The notes beneath the pieces were generated by a model. That model was not told the origin of the DNA. It did not search any database and saw only the letters and a list, made by a program, of their open reading frames with translations. DNA of 64,000 nt from Actinomadura sp. NBRC 104425. GTDB lineage: Bacteria; Actinomycetota; Actinomycetes; Streptosporangiales; Streptosporangiaceae. This document shows positions 17,606-24,650 of this stretch, piece by piece (within the stretch, counting starts at the first letter, position 1; every line of letters starts with the position of its first letter). The DNA lies in contig NZ_BSTN01000008.1 of the NCBI RefSeq assembly GCF_030269545.1, forward strand, positions 62,001 through 126,000. Reading direction: 5' to 3'. The translations under genes and the position numbers were made by a program.

Positions 17606-18607
17606 CTAGAGGACGAAGCCGTGCGGGAAGGGGTCGGCCGGGTCGAGCATGTAGGTGGCGGTGCCGGTGATCCAGGCGCGGCCGGAGAACTCGGGGACGA
17701 CGGCGGGCACGCCGCCGACCTCGGCGGTGTCGACCAGGCGGCCCGTGAACCGGGTGCCGATGAAGGACTCGTTGACGAAGTCGGTGTGCAGCGGCAGCTC
17801 GCCGCGCGCGTGCAGCTGCGCCATGCGCGCGCAGGTGCCGGTGCCGCACGGCGACCGGTCGAACCAGCCGGGGTGGATCGCCATCGCGTTGCGCGAATGC
17901 CGGGCGGTAGAGCCGGGCGCCAGGAACTGCACGTGCTTGCAACCGCCGATCAGCGGGTCGGCCGGGTGGCGCGGCGGGTCCTGCTCGTTGATCGCCGCCA
18001 TGATCGCCAGCCCGGCGCGCAGGATGTCGTCCTTGCGGGAGCGGTCGAACGGCAGGCCCAGCGGCGCCAGCTCGGTGATGGCGTAGAAGTTGCCGCCGTA
18101 GGCCATGTCGTAGCGCACCTCGCCGAGGCCGGGCACGTCGACGACGGCGTCGCGCCGGGCCGCGAAGGCCGGCACGTTGCGCAGGGTGACCTGCTCGGCG
18201 ACGCCGTCGCGCACCGCCACGCGCGCCTCCACCAGCCCGGCCGGGGTGTCGAGCCGCACCAGCGTCTCCGGTTCGGTCACCTCGACCATGCCGGTCTCCA
18301 CCAGCACCGTCGCGACCCCGATGGTGCCGTGGCCGCACATCGGCAGGAACCCGCTGACCTCGATGTACAGCACGCCCCAGTCGGCGTCCGGGCGGGTGGG
18401 CGGCTGCAGGATCGCGCCGCTCATCGCCGCGTGGCCGCGCGGCTCGTCCATCAGGAAGCGGCGCAGCCCGTCCAGGTGCTCGATCGCGTACCGGCGGCGT
18501 TCGGCCATGGTGTCGCCGGGGACGGGCGCCACGCCGCCGGTGACGACGCGCGTGGGCATGCCCTCGGTGTGCGAGTCGACGGCGGCGATGCTGCGCACCG
18601 ACCTCAT
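17606..18607 (-). CDS. 4-hydroxyproline 2-epimerase (proline racemase family)
   Basis: A 333-residue cofactor-free enzyme that inverts C2 of trans-4-hydroxy-L-proline to give cis-4-hydroxy-D-proline. Both active-site cysteines are present: MCGHGTIG near residue 90 and SPCGTGTC near 254. This identifies an epimerase/racemase, since the related dehydratases have Thr in place of the second Cys. Substrate assignment rests on the neighbours: a D-amino-acid dehydrogenase set, a DHDPS-family deaminase and a semialdehyde dehydrogenase. Its ATG overlaps the stop of the deaminase reading frame as ATGA. The gene name varies in the literature (lhpA/hypE), so none is assigned. Confidence 0.93.
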   Translation of the reverse strand: MRSVRSIAAVDSHTEGMPTRVVTGGVAPVPGDTMAERRRYAIEHLDGLRRFLMDEPRGHAAMSGAILQPPTRPDADWGVLYIEVSGFLPMCGHGTIGVATVLVETGMVEVTEPETLVRLDTPAGLVEARVAVRDGVAEQVTLRNVPAFAARRDAVVDVPGLGEVRYDMAYGGNFYAITELAPLGLPFDRSRKDDILRAGLAIMAAINEQDPPRHPADPLIGGCKHVQFLAPGSTARHSRNAMAIHPGWFDRSPCGTGTCARMAQLHARGELPLHTDFVNESFIGTRFTGRLVDTAEVGGVPAVVPEFSGRAWITGTATYMLDPADPFPHGFVL

Positions 18608-19539
18608 GCGCCGGCCTTCCTCTCCCGCAGCGCGGCGATCGCCCGCTGCATGTCGGCGGTGACCGCGGCGCGGTGCGCGTCGACCAGCGGCCCGCGCGGC
18701 GGGCGGCAGGGGCCGCCGTACCGGCCGACCATGTCCATGCCGAGCTTGATGGCCTGGACGAACTCGGTGCGCGAGTCCCACCGGAAGGCCGCGACGAGCG
18801 GTTCGTACAGCGCCCGCGCCTCCTCCAGCCTGCCCGCCGCGGCGAGCGCGAACAGCTCGGCGGACTCGGCGGGGAACACGTTGGGGAATCCGGCGAACCA
18901 GCCGGTCGCGCCCATGAGCAGGGCCTCCAGGGTGACGTCGTCGGCGCCCGCGACGACCTCCAGGCCGGGGGCCTTCTCGCGGATCTCCAGGACCCGGCGC
19001 ACGTCACCGGAGAACTCCTTGACCGCGACGACGTTGTCGATCTGCGCGATCTCGGCGAGCAGGTCGGGGGTCAGGTCGACCTTGGTGTCGATGGGGTTGT
19101 TGTAGACCATGACCGGCAGGCCGACGGAGGCGACGGCCTCGAAGTGGGCGATGACCTCGCCGCGGTTGGCCCGGTACATGGTGGGCGGCAGGCACAGCAC
19201 GCCGTCGGCGCCGTCCTCGGCGGCGAGTTCGGCCCAGTGGCGGGCCTGGTGGTGGCCGGGGCCGTGCACGCCGACGACGACCACGCCGTCGCCGCCGACG
19301 GCCTCGACGGCGGTGCGGGCGACGCGGCGGCGCTCGTCGTCGGTGAGCGAGGAGTACTCGCCGAGGGAGCCGTTGGGGCCGACGCCGCGGCAGCCGTTGT
19401 CGACCAGCCAGCGGCAGTGCTCGGCGTACCGGTCGTAGTCGACCGCCAGCCCGGCGGGCGCGGTCGCGTCCTCCCGGTAGGGCAGCGCGGTCGCGACGAT
19501 CACGCCGCCGAGGCCGTCGGCCTTGGTGCCGGTGCTCAT
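18604..19539 (-). CDS. DHDPS-family enzyme, probable 1-pyrroline-4-hydroxy-2-carboxylate deaminase (possible internal start of the fused gene)
   Basis: A 311-residue (beta/alpha)8-barrel domain of the dihydrodipicolinate-synthase/N-acetylneuraminate-lyase family. The Schiff-base Lys is in VVAVKEFSGD near residue 173 and the catalytic Tyr in MVYNNP near 145. In hydroxyproline catabolism this family deaminates and dehydrates 1-pyrroline-4-hydroxy-2-carboxylate to 2-oxoglutarate semialdehyde, which fits the operon. An ATG at 19539 (MSTGTKADG) is a plausible independent start, but upstream spacing is only AGGAAGAGAG and no stop separates it from the preceding oxidoreductase. It is therefore either internally initiated or the C-terminal domain of the fusion given at 18604-21048. 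Confidence 0.85.
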   Translation of the reverse strand: MSTGTKADGLGGVIVATALPYREDATAPAGLAVDYDRYAEHCRWLVDNGCRGVGPNGSLGEYSSLTDDERRRVARTAVEAVGGDGVVVVGVHGPGHHQARHWAELAAEDGADGVLCLPPTMYRANRGEVIAHFEAVASVGLPVMVYNNPIDTKVDLTPDLLAEIAQIDNVVAVKEFSGDVRRVLEIREKAPGLEVVAGADDVTLEALLMGATGWFAGFPNVFPAESAELFALAAAGRLEEARALYEPLVAAFRWDSRTEFVQAIKLGMDMVGRYGGPCRPPRGPLVDAHRAAVTADMQRAIAALRERKAGA

Positions 19540-21048
19540 TCGGTGCTCTCTTCCTGCATCGGTGATCGGTGGACGGGCCAGTTCGCCGAGCCGGATCGGC
19601 TGGGCGAGCGGCCTATGGTGCGGGGTCGCGGCGGGCAGCCCCGGCGCGGACCCTGCCGAGGACCCTGCCGGGGACGCCGCGGGCGTCCCGGCCAGCAGCT
19701 GCGCGACCGTGGGGCCGCAGATGCGGGCCTGGCAGGGACCGAGTCCGGCGCGGGTGCCGAGTTTGAGGGCGCGGGCGGACGCCGCGGCGGGGTCGCCGGC
19801 GGCGCGGCGCAGCGCGCCGTAGGTGGTCTCCTCGCAGCGGCACACGACGGTGTCGGGGCGCAGCCAGCCGGGCCAGGCGGCGCCGATCGGGTGGGCGGCG
19901 GCGAGGCGTGCGGCGAAGAGGCGGTCGCGGTCGCGGCGGCGCCGCAGCGGGGCCAGTTCCGGGGCGTCCGGCGCCCCTCCCCCGGCCAGCCATCCGGCGA
20001 TGAGCCCCTCGGTGCGGGCGGCGGGCGCCCCGGCGATGCCGGTGATCTCGCCGGCCGCAAACACGCCGGGGCTGGTGGTGCGCTGGTCGCCGTCGACCTC
20101 GACGAACGCCTCGGCCGGGGACGCGGGGTCGGGCCGCCGCAGCGCGCAGCCCGCCGCGACGGGCAGCTCCAGCTGGGGGGTGAAGCCGTGCGAGACGCAC
20201 ACCGCGTCGACGGGGACGGTGCGTTCGGTGCCGGGCACGACCGACCAGTCGGGGCGCAGCCGCGCGGTGACGACCTCCTCCACCCGGCCGTCGCCGCGGG
20301 CCTCGACGACGGCGCGGCCGAACCGGTAGGGGACGCGGCGGCGCGTCAGCAGCGCGGTGTACTCGGCGAGCTCGGCGGCCTTGCCCGCCTGGGCGGCGAG
20401 CTGCCAGGGACGCCGGCCCCAGCCGCGCAGCACGGTCGCCGCGGTGTTGGCCTCCAGCACCTGCGCGACCTGGGATCCGGCCTCCAGCAGGGATGCGGCG
20501 ACCGGCAGCAGGAACGGCCCGGAGCCGGCGACCACGACCCGGTCGCCGACGACGAGGCGTTCGCCCTTGGCCAGGGCCTGCGCGGCGCCGGCGGTGTACA
20601 CGCCCGGCAGGTCCCAGCCGGGGAACGGCAGCACGCGGTCGTGCGCGCCCGGGGCCAGCACGAGCGCGTCCGGTTCCAGGACGCGGCGTTCGCGTCCGGC
20701 GCCGTCGGCCGGCCCGCGCAGCACGTGCACGCGCGGGGGGCGCCGCTCCCCCGGGTCGGACCGTTCCAGCGACCACACGGCGCTCTCGGGCCACCAGTCG
20801 CAGCGCGGATGGGTCAGCACGTGCCGCCGCACGCGGTCGAACGCCCGCCAGCCGTGGTGCAGCCGCTCGGGGTGCGCCGCCGCGTAGGCGTCGGGGAGCA
20901 TCCGGTGGTACTGGCCGCCGGGACGCTCGGCCGCGTCGAGGAGCGTGACGGACGCGCCCGCCCGCAGCGCGGCGGTCGCGGCGGCCAGGCCGGCCGGCCC
21001 GGCGCCGACCACCACGACGCGGGTCCTCGCGCGGGTCCTCGCGCTCAC
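18604..21048 (-). CDS. Fused D-hydroxyproline dehydrogenase FAD/NAD(P) subunit (HcnB-like) and DHDPS-family deaminase
   Basis: One frame of 814 codons. Residues 1 to about 500 form an HcnB-like pyridine-nucleotide-disulfide-type oxidoreductase. It has an FAD loop VVVVGAGPAGLAAA near 10-24, a second dinucleotide loop VVVAGSGPFLLPVA, FAAGEITGIAGA, and four C-terminal cysteines (VCRCEET and GPCQARICGP) in the BFD-like site. The usual family ending PIRLGELA is followed not by a stop but by RPPITDAGREHR and then the complete deaminase domain. The GTG at 21048 overlaps the stop of the 2Fe-2S subunit gene as GTGA. The dehydrogenase product is the deaminase substrate, so fusion could channel the unstable pyrroline. 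A lost stop or a sequence error is the alternative. Confidence 0.8.
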   Translation of the reverse strand: MSARTRARTRVVVVGAGPAGLAAATAALRAGASVTLLDAAERPGGQYHRMLPDAYAAAHPERLHHGWRAFDRVRRHVLTHPRCDWWPESAVWSLERSDPGERRPPRVHVLRGPADGAGRERRVLEPDALVLAPGAHDRVLPFPGWDLPGVYTAGAAQALAKGERLVVGDRVVVAGSGPFLLPVAASLLEAGSQVAQVLEANTAATVLRGWGRRPWQLAAQAGKAAELAEYTALLTRRRVPYRFGRAVVEARGDGRVEEVVTARLRPDWSVVPGTERTVPVDAVCVSHGFTPQLELPVAAGCALRRPDPASPAEAFVEVDGDQRTTSPGVFAAGEITGIAGAPAARTEGLIAGWLAGGGAPDAPELAPLRRRRDRDRLFAARLAAAHPIGAAWPGWLRPDTVVCRCEETTYGALRRAAGDPAAASARALKLGTRAGLGPCQARICGPTVAQLLAGTPAASPAGSSAGSAPGLPAATPHHRPLAQPIRLGELARPPITDAGREHRMSTGTKADGLGGVIVATALPYREDATAPAGLAVDYDRYAEHCRWLVDNGCRGVGPNGSLGEYSSLTDDERRRVARTAVEAVGGDGVVVVGVHGPGHHQARHWAELAAEDGADGVLCLPPTMYRANRGEVIAHFEAVASVGLPVMVYNNPIDTKVDLTPDLLAEIAQIDNVVAVKEFSGDVRRVLEIREKAPGLEVVAGADDVTLEALLMGATGWFAGFPNVFPAESAELFALAAAGRLEEARALYEPLVAAFRWDSRTEFVQAIKLGMDMVGRYGGPCRPPRGPLVDAHRAAVTADMQRAIAALRERKAGA

Positions 21049-21356
21049 TGCCGCACCTCCCGGGACTGGGTCTCGATCACGTCGCCGTCGCGGGCGCGGC
21101 GGCGGCAGGCGCGCACGTCGCGTTCGCCGTTGACCGTCAGCAGGCAGTCGAAGCACACGCCGATCCCGCAGAACACGCCGCGTGGGGCGCCGGACGGGCC
21201 GCGCCGCCACGCGCGGCGCCCGGCGGCCAGCAGCACGCCGGCGATGGTCTGTCCGGCGACGCCGGTGACGGGCTCGCCGTCCACGGTGATCCGCAGCGGC
21301 GTGTCGGGGCGGCGGCCGGCGGAGTCGTCCCCGGCCGGGACGAGCCTGGGGCTCAT
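21045..21356 (-). CDS. (2Fe-2S)-binding subunit of D-hydroxyproline dehydrogenase (HcnA-like)
   Basis: A 103-residue ferredoxin-like protein. The cluster cysteines are Cys63, Cys68, Cys71 and Cys84 (C-x4-C-x2-C-x12-C, in FCGIGVCFDCLLTVNG to VRAC), the pattern of the small subunit in hydrogen-cyanide-synthase-like amino-acid dehydrogenases. It would pass electrons between the two flavin subunits at the membrane surface. Its ATG overlaps the stop of the upstream FAD subunit (ATGA) and its stop overlaps the GTG of the next subunit (GTGA), which points to balanced, coupled synthesis of the three proteins. Confidence 0.92.
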   Translation of the reverse strand: MSPRLVPAGDDSAGRRPDTPLRITVDGEPVTGVAGQTIAGVLLAAGRRAWRRGPSGAPRGVFCGIGVCFDCLLTVNGERDVRACRRRARDGDVIETQSREVRQ

Positions 21357-22534
21357 GCGGCACCTCCTTGGCCGAGCACGGCCGGGCGGTCGACGCGGAA
21401 CGGGGCGGGGTCGAGCGGCGGGTCCTGGCCGAGCAGCAGCCCGGCCAGCAGCCGGGCGGTGCCGGGCGCCAGCCCGATGCCCGCGCCCTCGTGGCCGGTG
21501 GCGTGCCACAGGCCGGGCAGCCGCGGGTCCGGGCCGATGACCGGCAGATGGTCGGGCACGTACGGGCGGAAGCCGCCGTAGGCGCGCATCACCGGCACGC
21601 CCTCCAGGCACGGGAACAGCCGCAGCGCCTTGGCGGCGATCACCGACAGCACCCCGGGGCGCAGCCGGTCGTCGAACCCGACGCGCCGCCGCGACGACCC
21701 CAGCAGCACCGTGCCGGCGCGGGTGGCCTCCACGACCGCCGACGCCTGCAGGTCCTCGGCGCCGCTGCCGACGGCGCCCACGTAGTCGGCGTCGTAGACC
21801 TTGTGGAAGACGGTGGGCGGCAGCGGCGTGGTCACCAGCACCTCGCCGCGCCGGGGCCGCACGTCCACCGGGGCGCCCAGCCGCGCGGCCAGCTCGCCCG
21901 ACCAGGGGCCCGCCGCGTTGACGAACGCGTCGGCCTCCACCGTGCCGCGGGAGGTGCGCACGCCGGTGAGGCGGCCGCCGCGGGTGACGGGGCCGAGCAC
22001 CTCGCAGCCGGTGCGCAGCGCGGCGCCCGCGTCGAGGGCGTCGGCGAGCAGGGCGGCGGCCGCGGCGGCGGGCTGCACCTGGGCGTCCTGCGGGTAGTGG
22101 ACGGCGGCGGCGACGTCGCGGGTCAGGTGCGGTTCGGCGGCGGCCAGGGCGGCCGCGTCGAGCGGCTCGGCGGTGACGCCCGCGCCGCGCTGCCCGGCGG
22201 CGAAGTCCGCCAGCTCGCGGGCGCCCGCGCCGGTGGTGGCGACGACGATGCCGCCCTTGGGGTCCCACTCGGCGGCGCGCGCCGTCTCGGGGCGGCGGTC
22301 GGCGATCTCCTCCAGGATCCGCGGCCACAGCTTGCGCGACAGCCGCGCCAGGGCCAGCTCGGGGCCGGGGCCCTTGTCGGAGACGAGCACGTTGCCCTCG
22401 CCGTGCGCGGTGGTCGCCGCCGCGGGGCCGCCGCGGTCCAGCACGGTCACCGCCAGCCCGGCGCGGGCCAGCTCGCGGGCGCACGCCGCGCCGACGATCC
22501 CGGCGCCCAGCACCGCGACCCGGGTTCCGGCCAT
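21353..22534 (-). CDS. FAD-dependent D-amino-acid (cis-4-hydroxy-D-proline) dehydrogenase subunit, DAO family
   Basis: A 393-residue oxidoreductase of the DadA/HcnC group that oxidises cis-4-hydroxy-D-proline to 1-pyrroline-4-hydroxy-2-carboxylate. The FAD-binding loop VLGAGIVGAACARELARAG is at the N-terminus. Family blocks are GGIVVATTGAG, FVNAAGPWSGELA, MRAYGGFRPYVPDHLPVIGP and ATGHEGAGIGLAPGTARLLA. The ATG at 22534 follows GGGAGGGG. It is the first gene of the leftward hydroxyproline operon. A palindromic operator (22548-22565) sits just upstream of the start, inside the expected leader or promoter. Confidence 0.92.
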   Translation of the reverse strand: MAGTRVAVLGAGIVGAACARELARAGLAVTVLDRGGPAAATTAHGEGNVLVSDKGPGPELALARLSRKLWPRILEEIADRRPETARAAEWDPKGGIVVATTGAGARELADFAAGQRGAGVTAEPLDAAALAAAEPHLTRDVAAAVHYPQDAQVQPAAAAAALLADALDAGAALRTGCEVLGPVTRGGRLTGVRTSRGTVEADAFVNAAGPWSGELAARLGAPVDVRPRRGEVLVTTPLPPTVFHKVYDADYVGAVGSGAEDLQASAVVEATRAGTVLLGSSRRRVGFDDRLRPGVLSVIAAKALRLFPCLEGVPVMRAYGGFRPYVPDHLPVIGPDPRLPGLWHATGHEGAGIGLAPGTARLLAGLLLGQDPPLDPAPFRVDRPAVLGQGGAA

Positions 22535-22547
22535 GGCCCCTCCCTGC

Positions 22548-22565
22548 CGTTCGGTAAATCGAACG
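22548..22565. promoter_or_regulatory. 18-bp palindromic operator upstream of the hydroxyproline operon
   Basis: CGTTCG-GTAAAT-CGAACG has perfect 6-bp arms and lies 14 nt upstream of the first dehydrogenase start codon. The same arms occur upstream of the XRE-cupin regulator. Read on the other strand, the spacer here (ATTTAC) matches the spacer there (CTTTAA) at four of six bases, giving CGTTCG-MTTTAM-CGAACG. Placement between regulator and operon strongly suggests the binding site of that regulator. Confidence 0.8.
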
Positions 22566-22611
22566 TTGCCGAGGCTATGCCCGGTGTTCCGGCGCTGTCA
22601 ACGCTCCGTTT

Positions 22612-23235
22612 TCAGTCTTTGCCGGCCAGCCCGGGCGCATGCGGCTCGGCGAGGTGAAGCCGCTGGTCGGAGCGGTACTGCAGGAGGAGCACCGAGCGCA
22701 CGGGGCCGTCGAGGGCGACGTAGCCGTGCGGGCGCGCGGCGTCGAACCCGACGTAGTCGCCCGGCCCGAGCTCGACCTCCTGGTCGCCGACCCGAACGCC
22801 GAGCCGCCCCGCCTGCACGATGGTGTGCTCGATGCCGACATGGCCGAGCGAGTCCTGCCGCGCACCGGGGCGGACCTGCTGGTCGTAGACCTCGACCATG
22901 CCGCCGTCGGCCTCGATGCCGTGCAGCGGACGCAGGTCGACGGCGGCCCCGCGCAGCACCTCCACCTCGGCGCCGCGCACCACGGTCGGACCGGACGGCA
23001 GCTGCTGGTCGAGCAGGTCGGAGATGGGCACCTGCAGCGCCCGCGACAGGCTGAACACCGTCTCGATGGTCGGGTTGCCCGCACCGGCCTCCAGCTGCGA
23101 CAACGTGGCCTTGCCGATTTTCGACCGGCGGGACAGCTCCGACAGCGACAGCCCCCGGCCGAGCCGGGCGCGCCGGAGGTTGGCCGCCAGCACGTCCCGC
23201 ACCGACTCTCCAGCACCGCCCACCGCGCGCCTCAC
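22612..23235 (-). CDS. XRE-family regulator with C-terminal cupin domain, probable hydroxyproline-operon regulator
   Basis: A 207-residue regulator. Residues 15-75 are a helix-turn-helix (NLRRARLGRGLSLSELSRR, KATLSQLEAGAGNPTIETVFSLSRAL). Residues 120-190 are a cupin (IVQAGRLGVRVGDQEVELGPGDYVGFDAARPHGYVAL), which likely senses a small ligand. The start is given as the GTG at 23235; no strong ribosome-binding site is seen and a GTG a few codons later is possible. It reads in the same direction as the hydroxyproline operon 77 nt downstream. Matching palindromes upstream of both units suggest it controls them and itself. Confidence 0.85.
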   Translation of the reverse strand: MRRAVGGAGESVRDVLAANLRRARLGRGLSLSELSRRSKIGKATLSQLEAGAGNPTIETVFSLSRALQVPISDLLDQQLPSGPTVVRGAEVEVLRGAAVDLRPLHGIEADGGMVEVYDQQVRPGARQDSLGHVGIEHTIVQAGRLGVRVGDQEVELGPGDYVGFDAARPHGYVALDGPVRSVLLLQYRSDQRLHLAEPHAPGLAGKD

Positions 23236-23277
23236 CTCACCACTCGTCGCCCCTGGAACAGCCCCCAGGGTACCGCT

Positions 23278-23295
23278 CGTTCGCTTTAACGAACG
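23278..23295. promoter_or_regulatory. 18-bp palindromic operator upstream of the XRE-cupin regulator
   Basis: CGTTCG-CTTTAA-CGAACG has perfect 6-bp arms and lies 42 nt upstream of the regulator start codon. It is the partner of the site at 22548-22565. Two such 18-bp matches within 750 bp, each in a promoter position, are unlikely by chance. Autoregulation is inferred. Confidence 0.78.
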
Positions 23296-23305
23296 GCCCC
23301 CTCCA

Positions 23306-23325
23306 CCCGGCGGCTACCCGCCGGG
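23306..23325. promoter_or_regulatory. Inverted repeat upstream of a small membrane-protein gene
   Basis: Perfect 8-bp arms, CCCGGCGG and CCGCCGGG, flank a CTAC spacer 76 nt before the start of the rightward membrane-protein gene. It could be an operator for that gene or a hairpin separating it from the divergent regulator. The GC-only arms make chance occurrence more likely than for the CGTTCG sites. Confidence 0.35.
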
Positions 23326-23401
23326 TAATCGTCACGCCTCCCCGCCCGCTCCTAGCGTCGGGGACGTCGACGACCTCGACGACGACTCACAGGAGGCCAC
23401 G

Positions 23402-23821
23402 ATGACCACGACACGTTCCCTCACCGGCGCCGGGATCCTCGCCGACGGTCCGCGGCTGCTGAAGGCCGCGCTGCGGCTCGACTCTGCGGCCTCCGGCGTC
23501 AACGGCCTGGCCTACCTGGCGCTGGCCGGGCCGCTGGAGGACCTGCTGGGCCTGCACCCCGGTCCCGCCCGTGCGATCGGCGGTTTCCTGGTGGCCTACG
23601 CGCTGGCGATGTGGGCGGTCTCCATGCCCGCCCGCGTGCGGCGCGGCGCGGCCACCGCCGTGATCGAGACGAACGTGCTGTGGGCGGTGCTCAGCGTGCT
23701 CGCGGTGATCACCGGATGGCTGGACCTGAACGCGGCCGGGGCGGTGTGGGCGGTGCTCCAGGCGGCGGTGGTGGCGGGCTTCGCCGCCCTGCAGTACACC
23801 GGGCTGCGCCGCAGCCGATGA
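23402..23821 (+). CDS. Small integral membrane protein of unknown function
   Basis: A 139-residue protein with about four hydrophobic helices: near residues 30-50 (GVNGLAYLALAGPLEDLLGL), 58-75 (RAIGGFLVAYALAMWAVSM), 88-105 (NVLWAVLSVLAVITGWL) and 112-130 (VWAVLQAAVVAGFAALQY). No catalytic motif is seen. The ATG at 23402 follows CAGGAGG with ideal spacing, so the start is firm. It is the first gene of a short rightward set with a PEBP-like gene 48 nt downstream. I cannot assign a role. Confidence 0.75.
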   Translation: MTTTRSLTGAGILADGPRLLKAALRLDSAASGVNGLAYLALAGPLEDLLGLHPGPARAIGGFLVAYALAMWAVSMPARVRRGAATAVIETNVLWAVLSVLAVITGWLDLNAAGAVWAVLQAAVVAGFAALQYTGLRRSR

Positions 23822-23869
23822 TGGCCGATCCGCCGGAATCGGGGCGGTCTGAACGGGCAGGAGGCCGGT

Positions 23870-24322
23870 ATGGACGAGATCACACTGCGCAGCCCCGCGT
23901 TCAGCGACCACACCCTGATCCCGGCGGAGTACTCGCACGCCCAGGGCGACGTCTCACCGCCCCTGGAGTGGTCGCACGTGCCCGACGCCGTGACCGAGCT
24001 CGTGCTGATCTGCGAGGACCCGGACGCGCCCGGCGGCACGTTCGTCCACTGGCTGCTGGCGGGCATCGACCCCCGCACCGAGGGCATCGACGCCGGGGGC
24101 GTCCCCACCGAGGCGACCGTGGGACGCAACGACTTCGGCTCCCAGGGCTACGGCGGCCCGCACCCGCCCGTGGGCGACGAGCCGCACCGGTACTTCCTCC
24201 GGCTGTACGGGCTGTCGGAGGCGTCCGGGCTCAAGGACGGGTTCACGGGCGAGGACGTCCCCGCGGCGGTCGGGGAGAAGGTCATCGCGTCCGGCACGCT
24301 GGTGGGGACCTACGGGCGATAG
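23870..24322 (+). CDS. YbhB/YbcL-family Raf-kinase-inhibitor-like protein
   Basis: A 150-residue protein of the phosphatidylethanolamine-binding-protein fold. Diagnostic phrases are MDEITLRSPAFSDHTLIPAEYS, DVSPPLEWSHVPD, LVLICEDPDAPGGTFVHWLLAGIDP and GPHPPVGDEPHRYFLRLYGL, which together form the conserved anion-binding pocket (DPDAP and HRY motifs). The bacterial function is poorly defined; roles in lipid or small-molecule binding have been proposed. There is no signal peptide. It lies 3 nt before a small membrane-protein gene and is probably co-transcribed. Confidence 0.93.
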   Translation: MDEITLRSPAFSDHTLIPAEYSHAQGDVSPPLEWSHVPDAVTELVLICEDPDAPGGTFVHWLLAGIDPRTEGIDAGGVPTEATVGRNDFGSQGYGGPHPPVGDEPHRYFLRLYGLSEASGLKDGFTGEDVPAAVGEKVIASGTLVGTYGR

Positions 24323-24324
24323 CG

Positions 24325-24576
24325 ATGGACGGTCCGCAGCCTCCCCACCGGCAGCCGCGGGGGGACGAGCCGCTGACGGCGCGCAGCCCGCTCGGGCTGC
24401 GCGCCGTCCTGTCCGGCGCCGCGCTGGTCGCGGGCACGGTCGCGGCGGTGCTGTTCGGGCTGTCGGCGGCGCACGCGCGCGGCGCCGGGCCCTGGGTCGC
24501 CGCCGCGATCTGCGCGGCCGTCGCGGTGATCGCGGCGATCGACCTGGTGGCCATCGCCCGCCGCGCCCGCAGCTGA
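24325..24576 (+). CDS. Small membrane protein (two-helix, DUF6343-like)
   Basis: An 83-residue protein. After a hydrophilic start (MDGPQPPHRQPRGDEPLTAR) comes RSPLGLRAVLSGAALVAGTV, a first helix near residues 26-46, and a second near 54-76 (WVAAAICAAVAVIAAIDLVAIA). The TARSPLGLR-then-two-helices layout resembles the actinobacterial DUF6343 group; this is recalled from family appearance and was not searched. It starts two bases after the PEBP-like stop and is probably expressed from the same transcript. Function unknown. Confidence 0.65.
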   Translation: MDGPQPPHRQPRGDEPLTARSPLGLRAVLSGAALVAGTVAAVLFGLSAAHARGAGPWVAAAICAAVAVIAAIDLVAIARRARS

Positions 24577-24593
24577 GCCCGCGGCGCAGACCC

Positions 24594-24631
24594 GTGGCGG
24601 CGGCCTGTGGCGGCGGCCTGTGGCGGCGGCC
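24594..24631. repeat. Short 13-bp tandem repeat between convergent genes
   Basis: Nearly three copies of GTGGCGGCGGCCT lie between the small membrane-protein gene and the convergent transketolase end. No coding role is apparent. They are probably slippage-derived. Confidence 0.8.
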
Positions 24632-24650
24632 GGGCGCGGGCCCGGCGTGC

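Noticed and set aside
18604..21363. Extension of the fused frame upstream to 21363
   Set aside because: The extra N-terminus lies over the 2Fe-2S subunit gene in another phase and is Arg/Pro-rich. The GTG at 21048 overlapping the previous stop is the natural start.
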